Positions 21,728 through 33,561 of a stretch of DNA of 64,000 nucleotides are shown here, one piece after another. The DNA is taken from positions 62,523,728-62,587,727 of the forward strand of contig CM058236.1 in NCBI GenBank assembly GCA_030180135.1, given 5' to 3'. The notes below the pieces were generated by a model. It was not told the origin of the DNA. It made no database searches and saw only the letters and a program-made list of their open reading frames with translations. Position 1 is the stretch's first letter. Each line of letters starts with the position of its first letter. Source of the stretch: Orychophragmus violaceus (taxonomy: Eukaryota; Streptophyta; Magnoliopsida; Brassicales; Brassicaceae). The position numbers and the translations under genes are program-made.

Positions 21728-24700
21728 GGTCGATAAATGCTATGTATCACCTTCCATAGCGTTTCCTAAAACGTTCTGACAGCGCCCGTCATTGTAGGTT
21801 GGGTACTTTAGATAGCAAACTTGATGTATGCTATAGTTAATTAAACGACAATAGCGTTCATCTCTTTGCAATTGTTTATCTTTATAATAGCGTGTTATAA
21901 TTGTTATTAAAATAATTAATAATAGCATTTTCTTTTACAAAGATAGCAAATTATTTATGTTATTAATTTAGTTTATAATTACCTGAAAATTTATTATAAA
22001 ATCATGGGAAAAAATCCTATCCAATGAAATTGATATTAAAAATTTATTTTACAATTAACTAAAATGAAATTGATATTAAAATAATTAAAATGCATTTATT
22101 AATAAATTAAAACCAAACATCGGTTTTTGATTACAAAGTATTAAACCAATGACCCAAACCAAAGGAAAAAATCCTAATCCAATGAGCATGTGGGCTATTC
22201 TCTTGCACCTCCACCACAACATCCGCTTAATTCTTTTTCATCATCCACGAAGTCCATTGCGTATGTTGAGCATGAATACTAGAAATTCATTCTTGGCTTT
22301 TCTTTTCTCTTCATCATCTTTCGTAGGTGCATCTCCAATACGACGAGAAGCATTAGCCGTAATAGTGCTAGGTCATTGTGAGATCCAAGATGTGAGTATC
22401 ACGTAATCACTTGGCATGGTGGTATGTAAATCCTCTCTGACAAATCACCAAAACAGTATAAGAATTACTCCAAAAACAAAGTTCGCATTCACAAAACGTA
22501 ACATCTTCTTACATGTATTGCACTGTCAGCTTTGGGCTGCCTTGCATCAACATCCTGAGCAGTCATGGGTTCCATTTCTGCCAGTCACTATATATACATA
22601 AAACAAAACAAGAAGAAGCAAAAAGAGTGCTATTTTACTTTCGTATGGAAAACACTGAGAACTTGAACAAACGACTCTCTAGTGTCAAATAATCCACACC
22701 TCCTTGAGGCAAGTGTCCATGACTTCAATGATTGCTCTCTGTATTCCTACCATGTAATCCGACATAGGAACTCTTATGTCAATAACCTCAGGAGGTTATC
22801 GCTCCAATTGCTGAGACAAATCCAACTGAAATCTGAGACACATCCAATATAAGACACTCAAAACTAGTGGCTTTATAATAAAAAAATGTTTTTTTCCAAT
22901 AAATTGATGTCGAGTTTACAAAACATGGGCTATAGATGAAGTCGGCTGAGGAAGAGAGCACGCATGATAAATTAGGTCTTGGCAAAACCAGAGACCATGG
23001 CTTGCGGTCTGTTGGGAAAGGCGCGTGCATAGATGGAGCCATTTAGGGTTTTGACAATTCTCACAATGAAGGGTTCGATGGAGGTGATTGGAGAAACTGG
23101 AATCCGATTATAATCTGCGGCGTTGTGAAGAAAGGACTTGCGGAGAAGAAAACCAAAGTATGCGATGAAAATATGAAACCACTCTTCGAGAAGGAAAGTG
23201 AGACGAGGAAAGGAAAGGATGTCCGTTGATTTTAGTTTGATCTAACGGTAGATAACGAAAGAAGTGTGATCCTTACCTCTAAAATTTAACCAATGAAAAA
23301 TCTCTTTTTTATTTGTTATTTTTGGAAAAGCAAGTTTTTTATTTACATTTTTGAAGTTAACATTTTTGTTAATTTAAATTTAATATAAGTATTAATTTTT
23401 TACAATAATATTCAATGTTTAAAATTTAGTATTTATGATTAAGGATTAGAAGTTTAGGGTTTAGGGTTTGTGTTTAGATATAAGATTAAGGTTTTAGAGT
23501 TTAGGATGAAGAAAATAATAATATTTGAAATTTGTTAAAAGTGTTGGTTTTTTTTTACATATTATATATAATATGATGTTTATGATTAAGGGTAGAAGTT
23601 TAGGGTTTAGAGATTGTGTTTAGGTTATAAGATTAAGGTTTTAGAGTTTAGGATGAAGAAAATAATAATATTTGAAATTTGTTATAAGTGTTGGATTTTT
23701 TTATATATTTTATATATAATATGATGTTTATGATTAAATGTTAGAAGTTTAGGGTTTATAGTTTGTGTTTAGGATATAAGACTAAGGTTTTAGAGTATAA
23801 TATATGAAATTTGTTATAAGTGTTGGATTTTTTTACATATTATATATAATATGATGTTTATGATTAAGGGTTAGAAGTTTAGGGTTTAGAGTTTGTGTTT
23901 AGGGTTAGAACTAAACTAATCAAACCCTTACTCTCCAATACCCTAACTCTAATCCTCCAATACCCAAACACTAAACCCTAAAAATTTAGTTGGAAAATTA
24001 TAAATAAATTAATTGTATTCCATACCCTAAACTCTATATATACCCTAAACTAAAACTGAAGAATTCGTTTTATAAAAGAAAATTTGTAAATTTGTTTGTT
24101 TAATTTAGCATTCAATATTATATATTTTGTAACACATTCTATATAACAAGAATGACAATCTATAAAATATTATATCTTTTGTAACACATTATATACAAAT
24201 CCATATGAAAGATCTGATAACATTTAAGATTTAGAAAATGATTATAAATTATAATTCAAAATTTTGGAATTTCTATATAACTAAACACTCATTAATCTAT
24301 AAAATTTTATCATATAAACACCATTAACTTGATTGGGTAAGTAAATGATCGAGAGGTTTCCAAGTTGCTCTTTTGTCAAGACTTTATGCAACTCCTAGAG
24401 TATCACTCTGTTTCACAATGAAAAACCGATGTCAGAGACTCAAAAAAAAAACCATAACAAAAAGATTGGTGCAGTGTAAACATTGACTCTTATAATGCAA
24501 TCACTAGAAAGCCAGCAACCAAATCCAGGGTGTGAATGATACCAACTAACAAACATTTAAGGTCTGAAAAGATTAAAGATGAGAAGTTAAACCAAGTGCA
24601 ATGAAGCAGTCGACAAAGCAATTAACCAAATGCAATGAATGAGATTTAAAAATGAGAAGCTATGATTAGATGGAAGTCTCGAAAAGTTGCATCTCTTCAG

Positions 24701-24900
24701 ACAAACCATAATTACATCTTCTCTTTGTATTTTCTCTGCAAGTCATTTCAAATCAATTTAATTAGTAAAATAATAAAAAACAATAGAGACTGTTTGGTTT
24801 CTCACATTTATTTTCCCATAAATAGAGGCAGTTAGGTCGCCTTCTTTCTCCCCTTTCTCATCTATTTTTCTCTGCAAAACCACAAAAAAGGAAATCACAA
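21728..24900. other. CACTA interior, mostly non-coding
   Basis: Subterminal AATAGC-type repeats to about 21960, then AT-rich DNA. Small open frames at 22149-22406, 22416-22601 and, on the minus strand, 22788-23042 have no recognisable domain; the last might be a piece of captured gene sequence but I cannot support that. A tandem block at 23430-23910 is listed separately. Confidence 0.45.
23430..23910. repeat. Tandem repeat (units about 147, 148 and 130 bp) with TTTAGGG-like motifs
   Basis: The phrase TATGATTAA recurs at 23434, 23581, 23729 and 23859. Each unit contains GAAGTTTAGGGTTTA-type text, GGTTTTAGAGT and ATATATAATATGATG. The TTTAGGG words resemble the plant telomere repeat but are embedded in a longer unit, so this is not a telomere array. 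Confidence 0.85.
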
Positions 24901-24916
24901 GCCATTCAGTAACATC

Positions 24917-25877
24917 ATGTCGTGGTGCAACAAGCTTTCAGACTTGGAGGTTAATGACAAACTCAGAGTTTGGCGTTTTAGAGTGAAGATAATCAGGATC
25001 CACTCATATCAGATTTTTCAAGATGGACCGTTCTGGAGTTACATATTGGCATACGAGGCTGTAAGTTTAAACTCTAAATCTTGGACTGAACACATCATAC
25101 ATGCAATTAACACATCATACCATTTCTAAATTTGCAGGGAACTAAGACTGATATGGTAATTTATCCATCAGAAGCAAGCAAATTTAAAGGACTTGAGGAA
25201 CAAGAGGGCAAGTGGGTCGAGATTTTCAGGGTTCATGTTGAGAAGGCGTATGCAGGTTTCAAGCCTGTAAACTCGCCCTTCAGACTTAATGTCATGGACG
25301 GAACTATCATCAAACGCATCGACCCTCTCAACAACTATCACTACATGGATTTCAAATGTATGGGGCATATCCCTCACATCAACATCGACACTCCTATAGG
25401 TATGATTGCTTAACACTAACCAACACATAATCCTAAATCATGAATAAATATAAGTAACCAGATTTGAGAAACTTAACTTGTAGATATAATGGGCGTGGTC
25501 TTCAATGTGGAACCCCTTGGAGTCTGGCAGACCATAAAAGGTCACGGATGGTGTTCCACATAAGAGACAACATGTAAGTCAAGAGAATTTATAATCACAA
25601 GTTTATTATATTCACAAGTCTGTTATGACATAAGTTTTTTTTGCAAGACAGAGACCATCATATTAAATGTGTTGCAAATGAAGACACTGCGTTTGCATTC
25701 AGAGATGAGTGGGAAAACACTAGGGGTCTTGGAGTGGTGATTGTGGTGTTATAGATGTGGAGGATCCATAAACACTTAAGAGGTGATGATGAGGCATGGC
25801 TGGAAACTCATAGAGGCTTATCTGATTTCAGATTCAACCCCCAGGTGGTAGAGGTTGATAATTTTAGGAGAAGCTAG
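24917..25877 (+). pseudogene. RPA1-like / DUF223 OB-fold protein fragment inside CACTA
   Basis: Four exon-like blocks make a protein resembling the Brassicaceae RPA70-like DUF223 group, which binds single-stranded DNA through OB folds. Exon 1 (24917-25060) encodes MSWCNKLSDLEVNDK and WRFRVKIIRIHSYQ. Exon 2 (25138-25398) gives GTKTDMVIYPSEASKFKGL, FRVHVEKAYAGFK, NVMDGTIIKRID and the region leading to a second fold. Exon 3 (about 25484-25571) continues IMGVVFNVEPLGVWQTIKG. Exon 4 (about 25651-25877) has IKCVANEDTAFAFRDEWE and VVIVVL then a stop before MWRIHKHLRG. Introns have GT/AG ends. A frameshift in exon 3 (after GHG) and the stop in exon 4 make it non-functional. Family assignment is from pattern memory; an RPA-like protein captured from a Helitron is an alternative. 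Confidence 0.68.
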
Positions 25878-27440
25878 AAAATAGTGACCCGTATGTTTCC
25901 AGACACGGTGCTATTGTGCCTCTCTAAGACCTGAGTTTTATCTGCCCTATGTCTCTTCTCTGTCTCTTTAACTTAAACATGATGTGTTGTTGAACTTATC
26001 TCTTTTATTTTCTTGTTTCAGATCTTTAGTTATGTATAGTTGTTTGTTTTAAATTTATGTTTTGTCTTTATTTTTCTTTTTCATATAGAACTATTAGAAA
26101 ACTTAGATGTATCTAACCTGGATAAGGTTATGCGGATTGGTTTTCTCAGTCCCACTATTGCAACAAGCTAGACCTACAAACCAATAACACATAAACTTAA
26201 AAACAAAACAAGAAAGCTATGCTAAAATATTGAATTGGGTTTACAGAAGAAACAAGTTTAACATACTTGTGTTGTACTCTCATAAGCCGCTTAGATACTC
26301 GTCTTTCCACTCCAACCACATGTTATACAAGATCTTGTAGAAGAACATGTAGTGCAGTAGCTCTATTTCCTGGGAAGCCTAAGAGTATGTTTTGCCAAAC
26401 AAGTTTAATATTTTTCTTGGGAAGCTCCATGTCAAGCAATGAATTGAATCAATGAGATTGAAGGGAACAAACAATGAAGGAGTGTATATTTACCCGGCTG
26501 TATATCGTGTAGCCATATTTTTTGCTGTGAGTCTTACTTTCTCAGCATTAGCATCTGATAATGATCTCTTCCCTCTCAAATCAACGTTTAAGAACGACAC
26601 ATCTTTAAAACCTACTACAAAAGATCAACAATCAAATGCTAATGCTGAAATATGTATATATCAACTCAGATGCTACAAACAAAACCTCAAAAAGTTTAGT
26701 GAAGAGTAAAGACGACAGTAGTGTGTTTAGTGATGAATCTTCAGATTAAAAATCAATAATTCCTAACACTTTAATCCTAATTCCACCATGTAATCTTACA
26801 ATTTATTCGTTACCCAATCAAGGAAACAACCAAAGCTTAAATTCAACTCAAAATTATCAACGATCAAACAAATTTTAACACCCAGTACGAAATTTATCTA
26901 ACTCGATTCTCCTAAATGGTTTTTACTCGAATTCATCACTTGACTAACACGAAAAATTCATGCTTTTTGTCTTCTCTCACCGAATCCATTAACATGAGTC
27001 CATCAAAAATTCATCAAATTCTTAAATGAAATTGAAAATCTGAGTTAAGATCTTCGAGCTGAGATCGGATTTTACCTCGTTCGATATGGGTCTTAAGAGA
27101 GAGAGAAGAATCGAAAACGAAGATGTAGAAGATTCATATGGTTTCTCATTGTTTTAGATCTCCCAAAATATTGTACGAAAGAGAGAGTGAAAAAGATTTG
27201 TTTATAGAAAATTGTATAAAAATCTAGTTTTTTTTAAATTAAAAGTTTGATATTTTAGATGTAAGATAGCGTTAAATTTTGGATCTGCGATAGTAAGGTG
27301 CGGGTACTTAGCAAATTTACGTGGCTAAAAATTATAATTTCCCGCAATGGAATATATAGCGTTTTTTCAAAAACAAACGCTATGAAAAAAACCCGTGTCA
27401 TAATACAATAGCAGAACAATAAAAAATGCTATCGTCCAAT
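25878..27440. other. CACTA interior, right side
   Basis: AT-rich DNA without a recognisable gene. Sequence near 27000-27200 has the purine-rich look of a gene's 5' untranslated region on the minus strand, but no coding exon follows. Subterminal GCTAT/ATAGC motifs appear from about 27260. Confidence 0.4.
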
Positions 27441-27468
27441 GCTATTAATACCCACATTTCTTGTAGTG
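27441..27468 (-). repeat. Right terminal inverted repeat of the CACTA element
   Basis: Ends ATTTCTTGTAGTG; its complement matches 21700-21727 with one mismatch. Confidence 0.93.
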
Positions 27469-28395
27469 ATAAGGCATTTATATGGCAAATAATTTCAGGT
27501 TGTTTATCGGTGACGAAGAATCTAAACGCAAGAGGTATTAAATGTGATACACGACTTGTCCGCTGCGGAATAGAGGAATCAATAAACCATGTTTTGTTTT
27601 AATGTCTACCGGCTAGATAAGCTTGGGCACTTTCCCTAATTCCAAAAAATCCGGAATTATTTTTCGGGGTCCATCTTTACAAATATGGATTATCTTTTCT
27701 GGAGAATACCATCAGATATTCATAAAAAAAGTTTTCCATGGATTTTATAGTATATTTGGAAAAGCAGAAATGATATGGTCTATAGCCAAATAGATAGGAG
27801 TCCCCAAGATACAGTTAACATGGCAGAGATAGAATCAGCTATATGGGAGGATGCTCTGGTACTTGCAGTAACTTGATCTATGGCAGAATCTATTGAGTTA
27901 AGATCTAGTGGAAACAAATGAGTTTGTCCATTCTGGTCAATGGTGTTTCGTAGATGGATCTTGGAAAGAGAGGGCGATGTTTTCAGGTCAAGGGTGGTAT
28001 AGTTGTAATGAATGCGAAGTAAATGTTATGATAGGTGCAATGAATATCAGACAAAGTCTGACCCTACTTCATGCAGAATTCAAAGTACTAATTTGGGCTA
28101 TGGAATGTATGAAGACTTTGCAGCAAACATATATCACATTTGCAACAGATTGTTCAGATCTGTTAAGATTGTGTCGGAACCAGAAGGATGACAAGCTTTT
28201 TCAATCCACCTAAAAGAGTTTGATCGAAGAAAGGGGTGCTTCTCAACTTTCAAGATCAAACATATATCTCGTACATGGAATTTAACAGCAGACAGGCTAG
28301 CACGGAGTGCGCGTCTCAGGCAGTCGATGAGTTTTCATGTTGGACCGAGCCACCATCATGGATATTAGATAACTAGGTTCTTTAATATCTTGTTG
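27469..28395 (+). pseudogene. LINE pseudogene, 3' part with RNase H-like domain
   Basis: This continues the LINE after the CACTA insertion: an RVT zinc-finger-like region (WQIISGCLSVTKNLNARGI, then RCGIEESINHVLF), a decayed spacer, and an open frame at 27908-28213 with a plant LINE-type RNase H domain. Visible catalytic positions are CFVDGSWK (Asp), LLHAEFKVLIWAME (Glu) and FATDCSDLL (Asp). It ends with HISRTWNLTADRLAR-like residues near 28258-28305 and a short 3' tail. Several stops and a one-base frameshift right after the CACTA site mark it as dead. Confidence 0.85.
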
Positions 28396-28486
28396 TAAGA
28401 AAAACTCATGCAAACCGCCGATGATACAAGACCGTCTCTCTCGTTCTTTCACTCTATGACTCCAATACAATCCCTCACCTGAGAAG

Positions 28487-29169
28487 TGTAGGAATTTCTT
28501 GCAGTTCCTAATCAGATTAGAAACCCTAGGTATAAATTCCAAGCCTAGGATCTAGGGTTCATGTATGTTGAATCATGAGATCTCGAAATTACCTGGAGTT
28601 TAGCAGCGGAAGATGATCAGATAATCGAGATCTTAAAGCGCCTCAAGTGCTGCGCCTCTACTGGTATCCACACGCACAAAAACTGGAACGGCCGGGATGC
28701 TAGTGCCGTTAGAGATCAGATCTCTCAGGAGGTTTTCAGTTTCTTTCTGGTGGCTGTAAATTAGGTTAGATCTCTGTAAAAGTCGACCATATATCTTATA
28801 TATGTTGACTTATACCACAGCCTAATTAACTAAGGATTAAACCAAAGTTAATTAAGTCATCCGCGATCTGTGTCGATCAATACACTTGTTGTGTCGATCG
28901 ACAATGCCTCAGAAACTCTATATTGAATGCATATCAAATATGCATTTACCAGATCATTACATTAATGATCACCCTCATATACTATGTCCAGTTTGCGTAG
29001 GTGTGTGACCCTGTAGGATCATATAATACTAGCAATGAGTTCTAAACTCATTGATCATAAGTGGCTTCTAGCAAAGCATTATGATTGCCCAGTGTTATAT
29101 GACTGTCTCGTCTCGACAATACAACTTTCACTTAGAGTGAGTACAATAGATTTCAGGACATTCCCAACA
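28487..29169 (-). mobile_element. 3' LTR of element K
   Basis: 683 bp from TGTAGGAATTTC to TTCCCAACA, related to 592-1323 (shared segments such as CCTAGGATCTAGGGT and AGCAGCGGAAGA) and followed inward by ATCTCCCACTTGTACTGG, the complement of the polypurine tract. It carries one palindrome pair (about 28870-28905). Confidence 0.88.
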
Positions 29170-29989
29170 ATCTCCCACTTGTACTGGAATCATCTATTCC
29201 TATAATCCCTTTGTAGCTATATCTCGATCTGGCATCAGGCAAGAACTGTGTCATCCTTATTAAGCTAGAACATGTTTATCGAACTCTAATTTATACTGAT
29301 AAGACAAACGACTGACAATCACCTCGTTTGAGCGCGGCCACGCATTTGCAGTATCAAATCTTCGATAGGCCCTGAGATATTTATCTCCTGTTATATAGGA
29401 GGTACAAATCCCATCTTGTTCCATCCATGTCCCTTTCACATTTCATGATACGCCCAATCAGTGTCTTTATAATCACCAGTTACGGCTGACGTTTGACAAA
29501 GTCAAGATGGACCAATCCATATGGAAGAGAACATGATGAACTCAGGTCTAGGGACTATACTTTATAGTCGTAATGAGAAACTCTTATGACACTAATATAA
29601 CCATCTTGTAGAGTTCTCATCAACGGGTCAAGTCCGATCTTGTGTTCTCCAACACATATCTATGTGATTGACTTTAATACTCTTATTAATGACTCCATGA
29701 AACTTAGTCATCAGTCACCTCACATGCTGGTCTCACGCGGTTGTTAGTGTCCTACTTTAACAACCTTGACCAGAGACCAACATAATTTATGTCATTTATC
29801 ATTTATAGGGTTTCATGATCAAGTCACATACTTGATGACTTATAAAATGTCATAAATTACTATGCGAGTATTATTTAATAACCATAATTAAATAATACCG
29901 TAATCAGATTTCATTAACATAATCAAATTATGTTTATATGAACATCATATCATAACTAAAATCAACAACAACTCCCACTAAAATTAAGA
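29170..29989 (-). other. 3' non-coding region of element K
   Basis: Starts with the polypurine tract complement and continues with sequence parallel to the 3' non-coding region of the array family (for example 37267-38114), including a GTTTGAGC...GGCCA block. No coding. Confidence 0.75.
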
Positions 29990-31031
29990 TCACATCTTAA
30001 AACATCTAACGCCTTCAGCAGTAGCCTGACCCTCATTCGCTCTCGCTCAGCGTGTGTCGAAGGACACTGTGTCTTGCTAAGAGTAATGCCAGGAGTCATT
30101 TGCACGAAGCCCTTCTTGGAATCATGCATACTGGTCCTGTGTCAAGATTGTGCAAGATCTTATCAATATACGAATCTTGACACAATCCGATTAACTTGTC
30201 TAATCTATCTCTATAGATTCTTATTCCAAGAATTTGCACGGCTTCTCCCATACTTTTCATCTAAAAACAACTTTCGAGTCAAGTCTTAACAGACTGTAAC
30301 AGTGGAACTTCATTTCCGAGAAGTAGTATGTTATCAACATACAATACTAGAAATGCAACTGTGCTCCCACTAGTCATCTTGTAAACACACGGTTCCTCTT
30401 CGTTCCTGATGAAATCAAACCTTTTGACTGCTTCATCAAAACGAAGATTCCAACTCCAAGATGCTTGCTTCAATCCATAGATGGATCGATGAAGCTTGCA
30501 TACCTTCCTAGCAGCATTAGGATCAATGAAAAACTTCGAGTTGTGTCATGTACACATCCTCTTCCAGAATTCCATTAAGAAAAACTGTTTTCACATCCAT
30601 CTGTCAGATCTCATAATCATAATGAGCGACGGTTGCTAGGGGAATCCGAATGGACTCAAGCATAGTGACTGGGGAATAGGTTTCTTCATAGTAAATACCA
30701 TGAATTTACTTGAAACCTTTTGCCACCGACCTAGCTTTGTATGTCTGAATATTGCCATCCATGTCAACCTTTTCTTCTTGAAAATCCATTTACTTTCAAT
30801 GGCTTTTACACCATCGGGTAAATCAACCCAAGTCATACTTGGTTCCGTGACATGGATCCCATTTCGGATTCAGCGGCTTTCAGCCATTTTCGGAGTCAGG
30901 GCCCATCATTGCTTCTTCAAAATTTGCAAGCTCGTCACTTTCAATGATCAACAGATCATGGCAATCGGTTACGAGGAATCCACATTTCTCGGGTTCGTGA
31001 CGGATCCTTTCGGATCTGCGAGCTTCAGTTT

Positions 31032-31222
31032 TGTGTAAAAGTCGTGCACATATCTCATATATAAACTTTTACCACGACCTAATTAACCAAGATTTAAACC
31101 GTAGTTAATTAAGTCATAAACCAAAATCAGTATTTTGGTTCGCGATCTGTGTCGATCGATACACCTTTGTGTCGATCGACACTTCCTCAGAAACTCGCCA
31201 GTTGAATGTATATCGAATATAC
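31032..31222 (-). repeat. LTR fragment inserted in pol of element K
   Basis: About 190 bases similar to the middle of the K LTR (28778-28955): GTAAAAGTCG..., ACCTAATTAAC..., the palindrome pair and CTCAGAAACTC. It sits between sequences that both correspond to one stretch of intact pol (CCTAAAGTTTGC and CTGAAGCTCGC on the minus strand). It lacks LTR ends, so it is not an ordinary LTR insertion. Confidence 0.75.
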
Positions 31223-32043
31223 ATTCATCAGATCCTTTGCAAACTTTAGGCACCACAGTTGCAAGTTCCACAACTCTTTGTAGATCCAACTGCTGCTCTT
31301 CCTCATTAGGTTGAGCAGTCTCCTGTGATTCTCGATTTTCTTCGAGTTGTACTTTACTCCCACTGTTCTTCCTGGAAAGAAAATCTTTCTCAAGAAAAAC
31401 ACAGTTCCTAGCAACAAACGCTTTGTTCTCGGATCGGTTGTAAAAGTAATATGCCTTGGTTTCCTTAGGATAACCAATGAAGTAGCATTCATCGGATTTG
31501 GGTGCGAGCTTATCAGAGATTAAACGTTTTATATAAGCCTCGCAACCCCAAATCTTCATGAAAGACAAATTAGGAACATTTCCAGTCTGCATCTAATGTG
31601 GTGTCTTTGTAACTGATTTTAATGGAACCCTATTTAGTGTAAACGCAGATGTTTCTAGAGCGTATCCCTAGAAGGATAATGGAAGATCTGAGTGACTCAT
31701 CATTGATCGAACCATATCTAATAAAGTCCGATTCAGGAGGAGTGAGTTGTGAAACAATTCCACAATCTCTCGGATGATCACTGAATTCTTAGCTTAAGTA
31801 TCCACCTCCACGATCTTATCGTAGAGCGTTAATACTCTTGCTAAGTTGATTATGTACTTCATTCTGGAACTCTTTGAACTTTTCAAAAAAAATTCTGATT
31901 TATGTCTCATTAAATAGACATAACCATGCCTACTGAAAGTCTCAGTAAAGGTAACGAAGCACTGAAATTTTCCTCTTGCACTTGTGCTTATCGGGCCATA
32001 CACATCCGTGTGTATAAAGCCCAATAAGTCACTGGCCCTTTCA

Positions 32044-32108
32044 TTTTGTTCGTTCGCGACCTGTGTCGATCGTCGCACCTTTTGTGTCGATCGACACTAC
32101 CTTTTGTT
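32044..32108. repeat. Palindrome-pair insert flanked by 7-bp direct repeats
   Basis: In the integrase coding region, TTTTGTT occurs at 32044-32050 and 32102-32108. Between them are 51 bases carrying GTGTCGATCGTCGC and GTGTCGATCGACAC. The homologous segment in the array family (near 43330-43360) has no such insert. The direct repeats look like a target duplication. Confidence 0.7.
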
Positions 32109-32653
32109 GAAAGGGGCCTTCGTCATTTTGCCCAGTAAACAAGATTCACATTTCTCACATGATTCATAATCAAATGACCCCAGAAGCCCATCACTATGGA
32201 GCTTCTGAATCCGTTTTTTCATTTATGTGGCCCAAACGACAATGCCAGATAAAGAGTTTGATTCGTATCATTTGACTTGAATCTCTTGGTACTAATGTTA
32301 TAGATAGGCATGTTTTGTTTTAGAACATAAAGTCCATTCTATAATGGACCGCTACCATTAAACATATCATTGTAATCAAATGAATAACACTTATTCTTAA
32401 TTTGAAAACTAATATCCTTCCATATCCAAACAAGGAATAGAAATAATATTTCTGCATATAGCAGGTACATAGTAGCAGTTCTTAAGTTCAAAACCAAGAC
32501 AGAAAGGAAAACAAATGAAATGTTCCTACGACTAATGCAGCAACTCTTGCTCCATTTCCAACGCGCAGGGTCATTTGTCTTTTCTCCAAAATCCTACTTT
32601 TGCTCAGGCCCTGCACATTTTCACAAAATATGAGTACCATAGCTGGTATCTTT

Positions 32654-33293
32654 TGAAGGATGTTTTGGAGTTAATCCTGATTCAATTCATCAGATTAATA
32701 GATCCTAAACATGCGGATCTAGGTTCTCTTGCTTAGAAACAATATAGATCTCACCTTTTACCTGTTTATGCAGCGGAAAGAGAGAACAGGTCAGAGATCA
32801 GAGAGCCACCAAGTGATAACTCCTCCAGAGGTTCACACACGCACACCAAGCAGGAAGAGAGGCTGCTAGACCAAGCTGTGGGAGGCGCAGGAAGAGAGAG
32901 AGAGAGGCGCAGCTGGCTTAGGGTTAGGGGAGAAAGAGATTTGGGTTTTAGTTTATAAAACCCTTCTCTTTCCCTTTTGGGCTTTTGGGCCCAAATACCA
33001 ATCTGATTAAATCCCTTGGATTTAATCAGACCCATTAATCTCTCTCTAAGTACGACAAATGCCTGGCACTTTTACCGTACTTCTGCTAAGCCGTTCCTAC
33101 ACATTTTCCTGTTAGCTTAGGCGTGTGACCCATATGGGATCATATAATAAAGGCAATAAGTCCAAGACTTATAGATCATGAGCGGACTCTAGCAAGCCAT
33201 CATGACCCCCAGTATTATATGACTTATGTCTGATCATTGACATACTCTTACTTTCTAGAGACAGTACCGAGATTACTGGACACAATTCCAACA
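32654..33293 (-). repeat. 3' LTR of copy C
   Basis: 640 bp, TGAAGGATG to TTCCAACA on the plus strand, followed inward by the complement of the polypurine tract (ATCTCCCACTTG at 33294). Nearly identical to 36629-37266. Confidence 0.95.
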
Positions 33294-33561
33294 ATCTCCC
33301 ACTTGTACTGGAATCTCTGTATTCATAATCCTTTTGTCTCAATATCTCGATTAGTCATAAGGCAAGATTAGTGTCATCCTTATAAAGCCTAATCTTGTTC
33401 ATCGGACTCTGATTTGATACTGACAATCCAAACGACTCGGGACAGTCCGTTTGAGCATGGCCATGCATTTTCCAGTATTCAAATCTCCGATTGGCCTAGA
33501 GATATTCACTCCATTTATATTGGAGGGACAAATCCCGTCTTGTTCCATCACTGTAAACTAC

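Larger units (their letters stand above)
21700..27468. mobile_element. CACTA DNA transposon carrying a gene fragment, inserted in the LINE
   Basis: 5769 bp bounded by 28-bp terminal inverted repeats beginning CACTACAAGAAAT with one mismatch between arms, and a 3-bp target duplication ATA (21697-21699, 27469-27471), the diagnostic CACTA pattern. Joining the flanks restores the LINE reading from PPKI into R-H, which confirms the insertion. AATAGC/GCTAT motifs recur near both ends, typical of subterminal transposase-binding repeats. No transposase was found, so it is non-autonomous. It contains a decayed RPA-like gene (24917-25877) and a tandem repeat block (23430-23910). Confidence 0.93.
29990..32653 (-). 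pseudogene. Pol remnant of element K
   Basis: Read on the minus strand: end of the protease (about 32560-32653), GAG-pre-integrase region (about 32160-32420), integrase with ERASDLLGFIHTDVYGP near 31990-32060, integrase C-terminus at 31410-31592 (KLAPKSDECYFIGYPKETK), RT start (about 30780-30900) and RT palm at 30279-30473 with WNLRFDEAVKRFDF. The catalytic motif reads YVDN instead of YVDD. Most of RNase H is deleted near 30040-30070. Frameshifts, stops and two foreign insertions (31032-31222 and 32044-32108) interrupt it. Confidence 0.83.

Noticed and set aside
22149..23042. Open frames in the left part of the CACTA element as transposase exons
   Set aside because: No transposase motif is visible; composition is ordinary AT-rich non-coding DNA.
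23430..23910. Interstitial telomere array
   Set aside because: TTTAGGG words are not in tandem; they are embedded in units of 130-148 bp.
26267..26709. Two short open frames near the right side of the CACTA element
   Set aside because: No recognisable domain and no splice or codon evidence.
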